Shown one piece after another: positions 19,712-28,585 of a stretch of DNA of 36,216 nt. Both the position numbers and the translations under genes were made by a program. Position 1 is the first letter of the stretch, and each line of letters begins with the position of its first letter. Origin of the DNA: an uncultured Eubacterium sp. (GTDB taxonomy: Bacteria > Bacillota > Clostridia > Lachnospirales > Lachnospiraceae); NCBI GenBank assembly GCA_905236235.1, contig CAJOPA010000102.1, positions 1 through 36,216 on the forward strand. The letters are read 5' to 3'. The notes under the pieces were generated by a model that saw only the letters and a list, made by a program, of their open reading frames with translations, searched no databases and was not told the DNA's origin.

Positions 19712-21201
19712 TCCACTGCCTCCCCGTCGGTTGCGCCTTCGCCTTCCACAGTCTCACCGTCTGCGGCCTCGCCGTCTGCAAGTTCACCGTCCGCAAGCTC
19801 ACCGTCCGTGCTTTCAACGTCCGTGCTCTCGCCGTCCGTGGTAACGCCCAGCATTTCATCGATCTCTTCCTGCGTGAAGAGTTCCGTCAGATCATCCACG
19901 CCGTAAAGGAGCTTCAGATCATCCTCCGTCATCTGGTAGCCGTCTTCAAACATGTAATCGATATCCAGATCTTCCAGCTCGGAGGACATGTCACTGTACA
20001 TTTCCTCGTACATCGGCGAAGAATAATCCACTTCATCCTCACTGGTAACGCATATCACACCTTCATACAGGCAGGACATCGCCACGGCGATATAATCGGA
20101 TTCGCTTAAGCCCTCCAGGATCTCGTATCTGCCGGAATTTTCATCATAATTGCCGATCGTTACGTTACGCTTTTCAAGCTTACCGTTGTCATTGCGCGCC
20201 CAGACATAGGTCTCGTTCTCATCCATCACAAGATAGGACATATCCAGCCAGATGCCCTCGAGCGCCGTCGTGTCCTGACCGTAATCCAGCTCGATATACA
20301 CGTGCTGTCCCACAATCAATCCGTCCGTGCTGTCAAGCTCCACATAGAACGGGTACTTGCTGCTCGTGGTGGAGGAAGAGCTGTCACTTGAATAATACAT
20401 GCTTGATGAAGAACTATTCTCGGGATTTTCCGTATCGATCTCCGAGATCGTACCCGTCCAGGTAATACTCTCGTCCACTCTGGAGCGGATGATCACATCC
20501 TGTCCCGCGGACAGGCTCCAGATGTTCTGCTCGTTAATGGTGCCCTTCACCCGATAAGATCCCGTCGCCACAATGGTGATAAAGTCTCCGTCGCCGGTGC
20601 CGTTTGTCACATAGGACGTGTTTAACGTCTTGATCACGCCATCCATGGAAGCCGTGACTTCCACATTGGCGATGGAAGCCTGCAGTTTTTCGATCTCCAG
20701 GCTCTTTAATTTTTTATTGTTCTGTACCTGCTGGATGCTCATCTGCACGGACTGGATCTGGGTGGTGTATTCAAACTGCTCACCCTCCAGTGCCTGATCC
20801 CTCTGGGCCGCCAGCTCTGCGATCTGATTGTTGTATCCCGCGATCTCATTGTCATAGGATTCCAGATCAAGCTGCGCCTGCGCAAGCTCGCTCTCAAGCT
20901 CCGCGGTATCATACGTAAAGAGGATATCCCCTTCCTTTACTTCATCACCGACCGATACGTAAACCTCCGCGATCTTCCTGTCGCTTGCCGGATTTACCGC
21001 TACGGTCTTTTGCGTCTCCACAATACCCATGTAGGAATTTTGCGTTCCATAGGTCTGGTTAACAATGGAAGAAACGGATTGCACATAGACCTTATCCGAA
21101 GAGCTCTCTTCCAGAATGCCGGACTTATACACGCCAAAAGCGGCGGCTGCCACTACTGCTGCCGCAATTACGACACCCACGATCACTTTGACAACTTTCA
21201 T
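19708..21201 (-). CDS. HlyD/MacA-type adaptor with acidic pentapeptide-repeat C-terminal tail
   Basis: 497 aa; N-terminal TM; IAEVYVSVGDEVKEGDILFTYDTAELESELAQAQ; tail TDGESTDVESTDGELADGELADGEAADGET; stop/start overlap (ATGA) with ATPase gene. Confidence 0.85.
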   Translation of the reverse strand: MKVVKVIVGVVIAAAVVAAAAFGVYKSGILEESSSDKVYVQSVSSIVNQTYGTQNSYMGIVETQKTVAVNPASDRKIAEVYVSVGDEVKEGDILFTYDTAELESELAQAQLDLESYDNEIAGYNNQIAELAAQRDQALEGEQFEYTTQIQSVQMSIQQVQNNKKLKSLEIEKLQASIANVEVTASMDGVIKTLNTSYVTNGTGDGDFITIVATGSYRVKGTINEQNIWSLSAGQDVIIRSRVDESITWTGTISEIDTENPENSSSSSMYYSSDSSSSTTSSKYPFYVELDSTDGLIVGQHVYIELDYGQDTTALEGIWLDMSYLVMDENETYVWARNDNGKLEKRNVTIGNYDENSGRYEILEGLSESDYIAVAMSCLYEGVICVTSEDEVDYSSPMYEEMYSDMSSELEDLDIDYMFEDGYQMTEDDLKLLYGVDDLTELFTQEEIDEMLGVTTDGESTDVESTDGELADGELADGEAADGETVEGEGATDGEAVE

Positions 21202-21214
21202 ACATCATTCTCCT

Positions 21215-21253
21215 TATACTATCTGTATTAATTCTCTTAATACAGATAGTATA
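21215..21253. promoter_or_regulatory. Perfect 17-bp inverted repeat (putative operator)
   Basis: TATACTATCTGTATTAA-ttctc-TTAATACAGATAGTATA (plus strand), spanning from the -10 box to the SD of the HlyD gene. Confidence 0.7.
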
Positions 21254-21276
21254 GTACGGCAGCAAAAAAGTGTCAA
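21248..21276 (-). promoter_or_regulatory. Promoter of ABC transporter operon
   Basis: Minus TTGACA-N17-TATACT. Confidence 0.85.
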
Positions 21277-21300
21277 CCTGTCTTTTCCTTGAATTGTGCT

Positions 21301-21328
21301 TTTGCACCCATGGTTTTTTTGATATAAT
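21301..21328 (+). promoter_or_regulatory. Promoter of methyltransferase gene, extended -10
   Basis: TTTGCA-N16-TATAAT with TG at the extended -10 (TGATATAAT). Confidence 0.55.
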
Positions 21329-21358
21329 CTTTGGGAATAACAAGAGAAAGGCAAACCT

Positions 21359-22246
21359 ATGTGGATCACCGATACCTGGAAAGATTATGAAGTCCTCGAC
21401 ACGGGGGACGGAGAAAAACTGGAGCGCTGGGGCGACTATCTGCTGATACGTCCGGACCCCCAGGTCATCTGGCATGCCCCTCGCAAGGACCGCGAGTGGA
21501 AACATCCCAACGGACATTACCATCGCAGCAGTAAGGGCGGCGGATCTTGGGAGTTTTTTGATCTGCCGGAACAGTGGGACATCCGCTATGACCTCGCCAT
21601 AGGCAAGACGCTGACCTTTCGTTTAAAGCCCTTCCAGTTCAAGCATACGGGACTGTTCCCGGAGCAGGCTGCCAACTGGGATTGGTGCGGCAAGCGGATC
21701 GCAGACGCCGCACAAAGCGGCAGACAGATCAAGATCCTCAATCTCTTTGCCTATACCGGCGGCGCCACCCTGGCCGCTGCCGCAGCAGGTGCCCACGTGA
21801 CCCATGTGGATGCCTCCAAAGGCATGGTGACCTGGGCCAGAGAAAACGCTGCCGCCTCCGGTCTGGCCGAAGCGCCGATCCGCTGGCTCGTGGATGACTG
21901 CGTCAAATTTGTGGAGCGAGAGCTTCGTCGCGGCAATCACTACGACGGGATCATCATGGATCCGCCTTCCTACGGCAGAGGTCCCAAAGGGGAGCTCTGG
22001 AAGCTCGAGGACAACATTCACGATCTCATCCGCCTGTGCGCCGGGCTTTTATCCGAGGATGCCCTGTTTTATCTGATCAACTCCTATACCACCGGTCTGT
22101 CTCCGGCGGTGCTGACCTATATGCTCTCCACGGAGTTAAAGGCACGCGGCGGCCGGGTCGAAAGCAGCGATATCGGACTTCCGGTTACAAAAACCGGCCT
22201 TGTCCTTCCCTGCGGAAGCACCGGCCGGTGGGAAACAACGTCCTGA
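21359..22246 (+). CDS. Class I SAM-dependent methyltransferase (RlmI/RsmB-like fold, rRNA-MTase-like)
   Basis: 295 aa; KILNLFAYTGGATLAAAAAGAHVTHVDASKGMVTWARENA; DGIIMDPPSYGRGPKGE (DPPSY catalytic motif); SD AAAGG. Confidence 0.85.
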   Translation: MWITDTWKDYEVLDTGDGEKLERWGDYLLIRPDPQVIWHAPRKDREWKHPNGHYHRSSKGGGSWEFFDLPEQWDIRYDLAIGKTLTFRLKPFQFKHTGLFPEQAANWDWCGKRIADAAQSGRQIKILNLFAYTGGATLAAAAAGAHVTHVDASKGMVTWARENAAASGLAEAPIRWLVDDCVKFVERELRRGNHYDGIIMDPPSYGRGPKGELWKLEDNIHDLIRLCAGLLSEDALFYLINSYTTGLSPAVLTYMLSTELKARGGRVESSDIGLPVTKTGLVLPCGSTGRWETTS

Positions 22247-22282
22247 TCCCCTATTGAAATAATCGTATCCGTAACACCCTCC

Positions 22283-22522
22283 TCAGATGTCCGGTTCGTC
22301 AAACGTAACCGTGACAAAATATCCGCGGGGGGTGTTTTTTACATCTTTTACCACGCCTTCCCGCGATTGCAGACGTTCATAGATCCTGTAGTTGCCCGAC
22401 ATGGCCACCATGGGGATGATGGTATAGTAGTAGCTGGCGGCGATCTGTCCTTCCTCGATCTTGACCGTATCCCCTTCCTTGACCAGATTGGGGCGTTCCA
22501 TTTTGAATTCCATTTCTCGCAT
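22283..22522 (-). CDS. Conserved-looking small hypothetical protein (79 aa)
   Basis: ORF with SD GGAGG; VKEGDTVKIEEGQIAASYYYTIIPMVAMSGNYRIYERLQSREGVVKDVKNTPRGYFVTVTFDEPDI. Confidence 0.6.
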   Translation of the reverse strand: MREMEFKMERPNLVKEGDTVKIEEGQIAASYYYTIIPMVAMSGNYRIYERLQSREGVVKDVKNTPRGYFVTVTFDEPDI

Positions 22523-22587
22523 CCTGCATTTCCTCCGTATAAACTTCCTTTATTTTACCACAGCTTCCGTATAAAAATGCACAAAAA

Positions 22588-22623
22588 AAGAAGCGGCCAA
22601 AGATTTCTCCTGCGCCGCTTCTT
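22588..22623 (-). terminator. Intrinsic terminator downstream of 120-aa ORF
   Basis: Minus AAGAAGCGGC ... GCCGCTTCTT followed by a T-rich tract. Confidence 0.75.
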
Positions 22624-22652
22624 ACATGCATGCTCTGCTCATATACTTTCTC

Positions 22653-23015
22653 CTATGCTTTAAAATCAACGGAATGACCGAGGATCGGATTGTAAAGGAT
22701 CTCCTCCGGAACATCTTCATCTTCCGGTCGCCGCAGCCTTTTGGCTCTCAAGGTAACTTCCTGCGGTTTGTGATCCCTTATGGCGGTTTCTTTTTCCGAA
22801 GTTGCGACGGCTTTGATGCGGTTTTCTTTTTCTTTTTCCCGCTTCGTCTCTTCGTGACTGTAAACCACTGCCTTTTGCGTTTCCATGGCCTTTTCCATAA
22901 CGGAAACAAATCTTGCGATATTATTTCCGGCATTCGGCGATGCTTCGAGCGCCGTTTGCATCTGCACCGGATCATAGAATACGGGCGGACCGTTCAACTG
23001 TACTGTTGAGATCAT
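22653..23015 (-). CDS. Hypothetical protein (120 aa, highly charged)
   Basis: ORF with strong SD GGAGGGATTTTTATG and own terminator; no family recognised. Confidence 0.65.
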   Translation of the reverse strand: MISTVQLNGPPVFYDPVQMQTALEASPNAGNNIARFVSVMEKAMETQKAVVYSHEETKREKEKENRIKAVATSEKETAIRDHKPQEVTLRAKRLRRPEDEDVPEEILYNPILGHSVDFKA

Positions 23016-23016
23016 A

Positions 23017-23079
23017 AAAATCCCTCCTTTCTACCTTCTATATCGGCAAAACTTATGTAAAGTTAACAGGAGGGATTTT
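23017..23079 (-). promoter_or_regulatory. 12-bp inverted repeat masking SD of 120-aa ORF, with sigma28-like promoter in its loop
   Basis: Minus AAAATCCCTCCT - 39 nt - AGGAGGGATTTT; loop has TTAA-N15-GCCGATAT. Confidence 0.6.
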
Positions 23080-23118
23080 CTTTTTAACACGAGACTTACG
23101 AGCCCCGCTTAATAGCTT

Positions 23119-23772
23119 TTACATGATCTTGATGTTGGGATCCACTTCAAAATCCGCGCCGGTCCTTGCCCGGATCTCGGAAACGCTGACACCGTCTCTG
23201 CGCTCCCGGAGCATCAATCCCTTTTCTTTATCCACGGTAAAGACCGCAAGCTCGGTCACGATGGACTTGACCACGCCCACACCGGTTAACGGCAAAGAAC
23301 ATTCCTTTACGATCTTCGGCTCGCCGTCCTTGGTGCAATGATCCGTAGCAACGATAACATTTTTGATACCGCTGACAAGGTCCATGGCGCCGCCCATGCC
23401 CGGATAGGAACCGGGACGTGCCCAATTGGCCAGGTCTCCGTACTGGGATACCTCGAAGCATCCGAGCACCGTGTGTTTGATCCTGCCGCGGCGAATCATA
23501 CCAAAGGAGGTGCACATACCAAAGCAGCTGGCACCGATGACAAGCTCCACGGTATTGCCGGCAGCGTTAAAATACGGCTCCTCCGGCTCATTGCCGCCGA
23601 TCACCTTGCCGTAACCGAGGATCCCGTTCTCCGTCTGTACGGCAACGTCCTTGCTTAAATAATTGGCCACCTGCATGGGGATCCCCACGCCGAGGTTTAC
23701 AACATCACCGTCACTGAAATAGGTTGCTATCTTTCGTGCGATAAAATCGCGATTCATTTCTCTTTCCGTCAT
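23119..23772 (-). CDS. atoA: 3-oxoacid/butyrate-acetoacetate CoA-transferase subunit B
   Basis: MNRDFIARKIATYFSDGDVVNLGVGIPMQVANYL...VQTENGILGYG (ENG active-site glutamate); start corrected. Confidence 0.88.
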   Translation of the reverse strand: MTEREMNRDFIARKIATYFSDGDVVNLGVGIPMQVANYLSKDVAVQTENGILGYGKVIGGNEPEEPYFNAAGNTVELVIGASCFGMCTSFGMIRRGRIKHTVLGCFEVSQYGDLANWARPGSYPGMGGAMDLVSGIKNVIVATDHCTKDGEPKIVKECSLPLTGVGVVKSIVTELAVFTVDKEKGLMLRERRDGVSVSEIRARTGADFEVDPNIKIM

Positions 23773-23783
23773 GGCTTTTCTCC

Positions 23784-24425
23784 TTAAAGATTCGGATCTA
23801 AGATCATATCCACATAGATGCCCGGGGTGGTACATTCCTCAGGCTTTAACCCGCCGAGCGGTACGATCTCATCCACCTGTACGATGGTCTTATCCGCTGC
23901 CGTGGCAATGATGGGATTGGAATTTAAGTTGGTGCCGTTATAGGTCAGATTGCCGTAGTAATCCGCCTTGGAGGCTTTGATCAGCGCAATATCCGCCGTC
24001 AGCGCCGGCTCTAAGATATAGGTCTCCCCGTTTAATTCGATCTTTTCCTTGCCTTTCTCCGCAACGGTCCCGAAACCGACCTTCACAAGAATGCCGCCCA
24101 GGCCCACGCCGCCGGCGCGGATCCTCTCGGATAACGTGCCCATGGGGCAAAACTCCACGTCGAATTTGCCGGAGGAAACCGCGGCGAGATTTTCCTTCAC
24201 CGCACCCGCATGGGAAATAATCATCTTGTCAAAACGCCCCGTCAGCATCAGCTTGGATGCGCTGACATCGAGCGCGATATTGGTCAAATGCTTTGCACCG
24301 CTCTCCAGCACGCATTCGATCAAAAGTTCCGGACTGCCGTGATAGGCAAATCCGCCGGTCATGATGGTCTGTCCGTCATGAAATTGTGCAATGATCTCAT
24401 CCTTGGAATATCTTTTACTGATCAT
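23784..24425 (-). CDS. atoD: 3-oxoacid/butyrate-acetoacetate CoA-transferase subunit A
   Basis: FHDGQTIMTGGFAYHGSPELLIECVLESG...GTLSERIRAGGVGLGGILVKVGFGT...PALTADIALIKASKADYYGNLTY. Confidence 0.88.
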   Translation of the reverse strand: MISKRYSKDEIIAQFHDGQTIMTGGFAYHGSPELLIECVLESGAKHLTNIALDVSASKLMLTGRFDKMIISHAGAVKENLAAVSSGKFDVEFCPMGTLSERIRAGGVGLGGILVKVGFGTVAEKGKEKIELNGETYILEPALTADIALIKASKADYYGNLTYNGTNLNSNPIIATAADKTIVQVDEIVPLGGLKPEECTTPGIYVDMILDPNL

Positions 24426-24429
24426 AGTC

Positions 24430-25755
24430 TTACCTTTCCTTCATTTTATAACTGATATCTCGATCAATGAGCCCCACCATGATCTTGGAAAATCTGGGGT
24501 CAAACTGCTTGCCGTCTCCCTTGACGATCTCGGCGCGCACCACATCCTGCGGCAAAGGATCACGATAGCTTCGTTTGGAAGTCATAGCGTCATACGCATC
24601 CGCCACGGCGATAATCCTGGCATACTCCGGAATGTCCGTACCCGCAAGTCCCTCCGGATAGCCCCTGCCGTCGTAGCGCTCGTGGTGATAATTGGCGCCG
24701 ATGCTTAAGTACGGTGACTGGCTGATGGTCCCCAGGATATTTTTACCGATCACGGGATGGGATTTGATGATGTCAAATTCCTCATCCGTCAGGGATCCTT
24801 CTTTATTGATGATCTCATCGGGGACGCCGATCTTGCCCACGTCATGCAACAGCGCCGCAAAGTAGATCTCCTCGCATTCCTTCTCGTCCTTGCCGGCCTC
24901 CTCCGCGATCCTTCGGGAATACTCCGCCACTCTTGAGGAATGCCCGTGGGTATAACGGTCTTTTGCGTCGATGGCGCTGGCCAGAGCCTCCGCCGTCTGC
25001 GTAAACATCAGATGCATCCGTTTCTTTTCTTCGCGAAGCAGATCCATCTCCAGATGGTTGGACCGCTCAATGACCTCATCCATATTGAAGATCTCTAAAA
25101 TAAAAAACAGCGTACAGATCCCCACCAGCGTAAGATTGATGAGCGACAATCCGTAGAAAAAGATCTGCAAAACGGAGGCCACGATCGGTAACGTCAAAAA
25201 ACCGATCAGATAGATCTCCACCCGAAGGATAAAAACCTTTCGATATTGAATGACCACCGACATCATCAAAATGATCATGATAAAAGGGATCACATAGCAG
25301 ATCATAAATCCCGGGCCCCTCTGGTATCGGTTCTGCCCGTCAAAGGTATAATAAAACCCGGTAAACTGGGAAATGATCAGCATGATCTCTCCCAGCGAAA
25401 AGATGACCTCGGAAGCAACAAGCCGAGCCGGGGGGTTCTCAAGCTGCCCCTCTGTTCTGTACAGATCCATGAGATACAGATTGATGGCATGGACCACATG
25501 CAATGTCAGAAAGAAAACCGCGAAGTTGCTGATCCGCACCATATAATAGCCCATCGTACTCACGTCTCCGCGATAGGCATAGGCCAGGCGATCAAAGATC
25601 AAAAGCAGTGCCGCCGAAAGCTGCATCAAAAACAATGCACGCTTACGCTTGCGTCCCATACTCCTCGTCACAAGAGTAAGTATGCAAAGTACCAGACATC
25701 CGCCTGCAAATACAAGCATTACGCTCAGTTGCCATGTTTTTAATAATTCCAACAT
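24430..25755 (-). CDS. Membrane-anchored HD-GYP domain protein (putative c-di-GMP phosphodiesterase)
   Basis: Several N-terminal TM segments; HGHSSRVAEYSRRIAEE, ALLHDVGKIGVP, HHERYDGRGYPEGL, RIIAVADAYDAMTSKRSYR; start placed at MLELLKTW. Confidence 0.92.
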   Translation of the reverse strand: MLELLKTWQLSVMLVFAGGCLVLCILTLVTRSMGRKRKRALFLMQLSAALLLIFDRLAYAYRGDVSTMGYYMVRISNFAVFFLTLHVVHAINLYLMDLYRTEGQLENPPARLVASEVIFSLGEIMLIISQFTGFYYTFDGQNRYQRGPGFMICYVIPFIMIILMMSVVIQYRKVFILRVEIYLIGFLTLPIVASVLQIFFYGLSLINLTLVGICTLFFILEIFNMDEVIERSNHLEMDLLREEKKRMHLMFTQTAEALASAIDAKDRYTHGHSSRVAEYSRRIAEEAGKDEKECEEIYFAALLHDVGKIGVPDEIINKEGSLTDEEFDIIKSHPVIGKNILGTISQSPYLSIGANYHHERYDGRGYPEGLAGTDIPEYARIIAVADAYDAMTSKRSYRDPLPQDVVRAEIVKGDGKQFDPRFSKIMVGLIDRDISYKMKER

Positions 25756-25811
25756 GATAAAGGGACTCCCCGTTGCCAATCTCGTTCCGCCCCCCATTCT
25801 ATCACATTTTA

Positions 25812-28388
25812 TCAAGCATAGCAAAGCGCGCCGTCTTTGACATCGATCACGATCCTGCCGTCCTGTGCCACCGCATCCTCAAGGATGAGTTTCGCCGCCA
25901 TGGTCTCCACGGTCTTTTGCAGATAGCGCTTAAGCGGCCGTGCTCCGTAGATCGGATCGTAGGCTGCCTCGAGGATATGATCCTTGGCCGCATCGGTAAG
26001 CGATATCGTAAGTTCCCTGTCCCTGATCCGGGCATTAACATCCGCAAGCATAAGGTCGATGATCGCATAAAGATTTTCCCTTGCAAGGGGTCGAAACAGG
26101 ATCGTCTCATCCAGACGGTTTAAAAACTCCGGCCTAAAGGACGCCTTTAACTCCTCCGCAACCATCGCCTCACATGCCGGTGTGATCGTACCGCTTTCCT
26201 CGATGGAAGAAAGCATCGTCTGCGCACCAATATTGGAAGTCAAAATGATGATCGTGTTTTTAAAGTCCACGGTCCTTCCCTGGGAATCCGTGATCCGGCC
26301 GTCATCAAGCACCTGTAAAAGGACATTGAACACATCCGGATGCGCCTTTTCCACCTCGTCGAAAAGCACGACGCTGTACGGTTTTCTGCGTACGGCTTCC
26401 GTCAACTGTCCACCCTCTTCATAGCCCACATAGCCCGGAGGCGCTCCGATCAGGCGAGATACGGAATACTTCTCCATATACTCGCTCATATCGATACGCA
26501 CCATGTTGTTTTCGTCATCAAACAGTGCCTCCGCAAGGGATTTGGCAAGCTCGGTCTTGCCTACGCCCGTAGGTCCCAAGAACAGGAACGAACCGATCGG
26601 CTTCGTCGGATCCTTGATGCCGGCTTTGGAACGGATGATAGCATCACTGACACGCTCCGCCGCATCATCCTGTCCGATCACGCGCTTCTTGATCTTCGCA
26701 GACAGCTGCAACGTCTTCGTGCGCTCACTCTCGTTTAATTTGGTCACCGGGATCCCCGTCCAACGGGAAATGATCTTGGCGATCTCTTCCTCGCTGACAT
26801 TTTCATGCACCAGGGAAAGATCCTGATTTTTCAGTTCTTCCTCCGCTTCTTCGAGTTCCTTTTTTAACGCCGGAAGCTTGCCGTACTGCATCTCCGCGGC
26901 CTTCTCCAGGTTGTATTCCTGCTCCGCTTTCTTGATGGCGGAATTAACCTCCTCCAAGTCTTCGCGAAGCTTTGCGATACGGCTGACCGCCGTTTTTTCA
27001 TTGTCCCATTTGGCCTTTTGATTTTGAAACAGATCCCGCTGCTCCGCAAGTTCCTTTTGCAGATCCGCCAGGCGCTCACGGCTCAAACGGTCATCCTCTT
27101 TTTTCAGCGCCGCCTCTTCGATCTCCAACTGCATCACGCGGCGTTGCAGCTCATCAAGCTCCGCCGGCATGGAGTCAAGCTCCGTCTTGATCATGGCGCA
27201 GGCTTCATCCACCAGATCGATGGCCTTGTCCGGCAAAAACCGGTCGGAAATATAGCGATGGGAAAGCATCGCCGCCGACACCAGCGCGCCATCGGCGATC
27301 TTGACGCCGTGGTACACCTCATAGCGCTCCTTGAGTCCTCGCAGGATGGAAATGGTATCCTCCACGGTCGGTTCCTCGACATGGACCGGCTGGAAACGAC
27401 GCTCCAAGGCTGCATCCTTTTCGATATATTGACGGTATTCGTTTAAAGTCGTGGCACCGATGCAATGCAGCTCGCCTCTGGCAAGCATCGGTTTTAACAT
27501 ATTTCCCGCATCCATGGAGCCCTCCGTCTTGCCGGCGCCCACGATGGTATGCAGCTCATCGACAAAAAGAATGATCTCTCCCTCGCTGCGTTTGACTTCT
27601 TCGAGTACGGCTTTGAGTCGTTCCTCAAACTCTCCTCGATACATGGCTCCCGCAACAAGCGCACCCATGTCAAGTGCAAAGATCCGCTTGTTTTTGAGTC
27701 CTTCCGGCACGTCTCCGCGAACGATCCGCTGCGCCAGGCCTTCCACGACGGCGGTCTTGCCCACGCCGGGTTCCCCGATCAGCACCGGGTTGTTTTTAGT
27801 TTTTCTCGAAAGAATACGCACCACATTGCGGATCTCGCTGTCCCGACCGATGACCGGATCCAGCTTTTGCTCCCTGGCGCGTTCCACGAGATCGTAACCG
27901 TATTTTTCAAGCGTATCGTACGTCTCCTCCGGATGATCGCTCGTCACCTTGACGTTACCGCGCACTTCCTGCAAGGCTGCAAGAAAACGGTCTCTCGTGA
28001 TCCCGTACTCCTTAAAGATCGCCTTACACTCCTTGTTGGCATACTTCATCAACGCCAGGAAAAGATGTTCCACGGAGACATACTCATCCCCCATCTTCTT
28101 GGCTTCATCCTCCGCATGGATCAGAGCGTTGTTGAGGTTCTGCCCCACAAACACCTGTCCGCCCGATACCTTCGGACGTGCCTCCACCGCCCTGGTGACG
28201 CGGCGGGTCAACTCCGGCAGAGAGATCTCCATCTTTTCGACCAGCTTCGGAAGGAGTCCATCCTCCTGGCTGATCAAAGACAGCAGCATATGCTCCTGCT
28301 CCATCTCCTGATTGCCGTAATCATAAACCAGTTTTTCCGTATTGTTTAAAGCTTCCACGGACTTTTGCGTAAACTTTTGTATATTCAT
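25812..28388 (-). CDS. clpB: ATP-dependent disaggregase ClpB
   Basis: 858 aa; two AAA modules ([38 protein letters not shown]), middle coiled-coil domain, Clp N domain. Confidence 0.97.
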   Translation of the reverse strand: MNIQKFTQKSVEALNNTEKLVYDYGNQEMEQEHMLLSLISQEDGLLPKLVEKMEISLPELTRRVTRAVEARPKVSGGQVFVGQNLNNALIHAEDEAKKMGDEYVSVEHLFLALMKYANKECKAIFKEYGITRDRFLAALQEVRGNVKVTSDHPEETYDTLEKYGYDLVERAREQKLDPVIGRDSEIRNVVRILSRKTKNNPVLIGEPGVGKTAVVEGLAQRIVRGDVPEGLKNKRIFALDMGALVAGAMYRGEFEERLKAVLEEVKRSEGEIILFVDELHTIVGAGKTEGSMDAGNMLKPMLARGELHCIGATTLNEYRQYIEKDAALERRFQPVHVEEPTVEDTISILRGLKERYEVYHGVKIADGALVSAAMLSHRYISDRFLPDKAIDLVDEACAMIKTELDSMPAELDELQRRVMQLEIEEAALKKEDDRLSRERLADLQKELAEQRDLFQNQKAKWDNEKTAVSRIAKLREDLEEVNSAIKKAEQEYNLEKAAEMQYGKLPALKKELEEAEEELKNQDLSLVHENVSEEEIAKIISRWTGIPVTKLNESERTKTLQLSAKIKKRVIGQDDAAERVSDAIIRSKAGIKDPTKPIGSFLFLGPTGVGKTELAKSLAEALFDDENNMVRIDMSEYMEKYSVSRLIGAPPGYVGYEEGGQLTEAVRRKPYSVVLFDEVEKAHPDVFNVLLQVLDDGRITDSQGRTVDFKNTIIILTSNIGAQTMLSSIEESGTITPACEAMVAEELKASFRPEFLNRLDETILFRPLARENLYAIIDLMLADVNARIRDRELTISLTDAAKDHILEAAYDPIYGARPLKRYLQKTVETMAAKLILEDAVAQDGRIVIDVKDGALCYA

Positions 28389-28420
28389 AAGAATGACCTC
28401 CTTTCCGTGTCTCTGCTTAT

Positions 28421-28449
28421 GTTATATCACTTTTGTTAGCACTCGTCAA
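28421..28449 (-). promoter_or_regulatory. clpB promoter
   Basis: Minus TTGACG-N17-TATAAC; -35 lies inside the CIRCE spacer/right arm. Confidence 0.7.
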
Positions 28450-28462
28450 TGGTGAGTGCTAA
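28436..28462. promoter_or_regulatory. CIRCE element (HrcA operator)
   Basis: Exact TTAGCACTC-N9-GAGTGCTAA. Confidence 0.97.
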
Positions 28463-28534
28463 TTTATTTTAGAGGAGCTTCGCTTTTGACTCTTGCGCAT
28501 CCAACGCAGGAAAAACCGCACACCCAATGCAGGC

Positions 28535-28568
28535 AAAAAAATCCCCGCACACCCAAAGGCGTGCAGGG
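28535..28568 (-). terminator. Intrinsic terminator downstream of citrate synthase
   Basis: Minus CCCTGCAC ... GTGCGGGG followed by ATTTTTTT. Confidence 0.8.
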
Positions 28569-28585
28569 ATATGAATTTCACGATC

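Noticed and set aside
19711-19845. Short tandem repeat considered as a CRISPR-like array
   Set aside because: 15-bp units without spacers, in frame within the HlyD coding sequence; it encodes a pentapeptide repeat
22524-22587. Promoter for the 79-aa ORF
   Set aside because: TAAAAT found but no convincing -35 at 16-18 nt; repeated ATACGGA(A/G)G is too short to interpret
27549-28349. 266-aa plus-strand ORF opposite clpB, and other long ORFs opposite lon/clpX/citrate synthase
   Set aside because: Shadow ORFs of highly conserved minus-strand genes; protein sequence looks non-native
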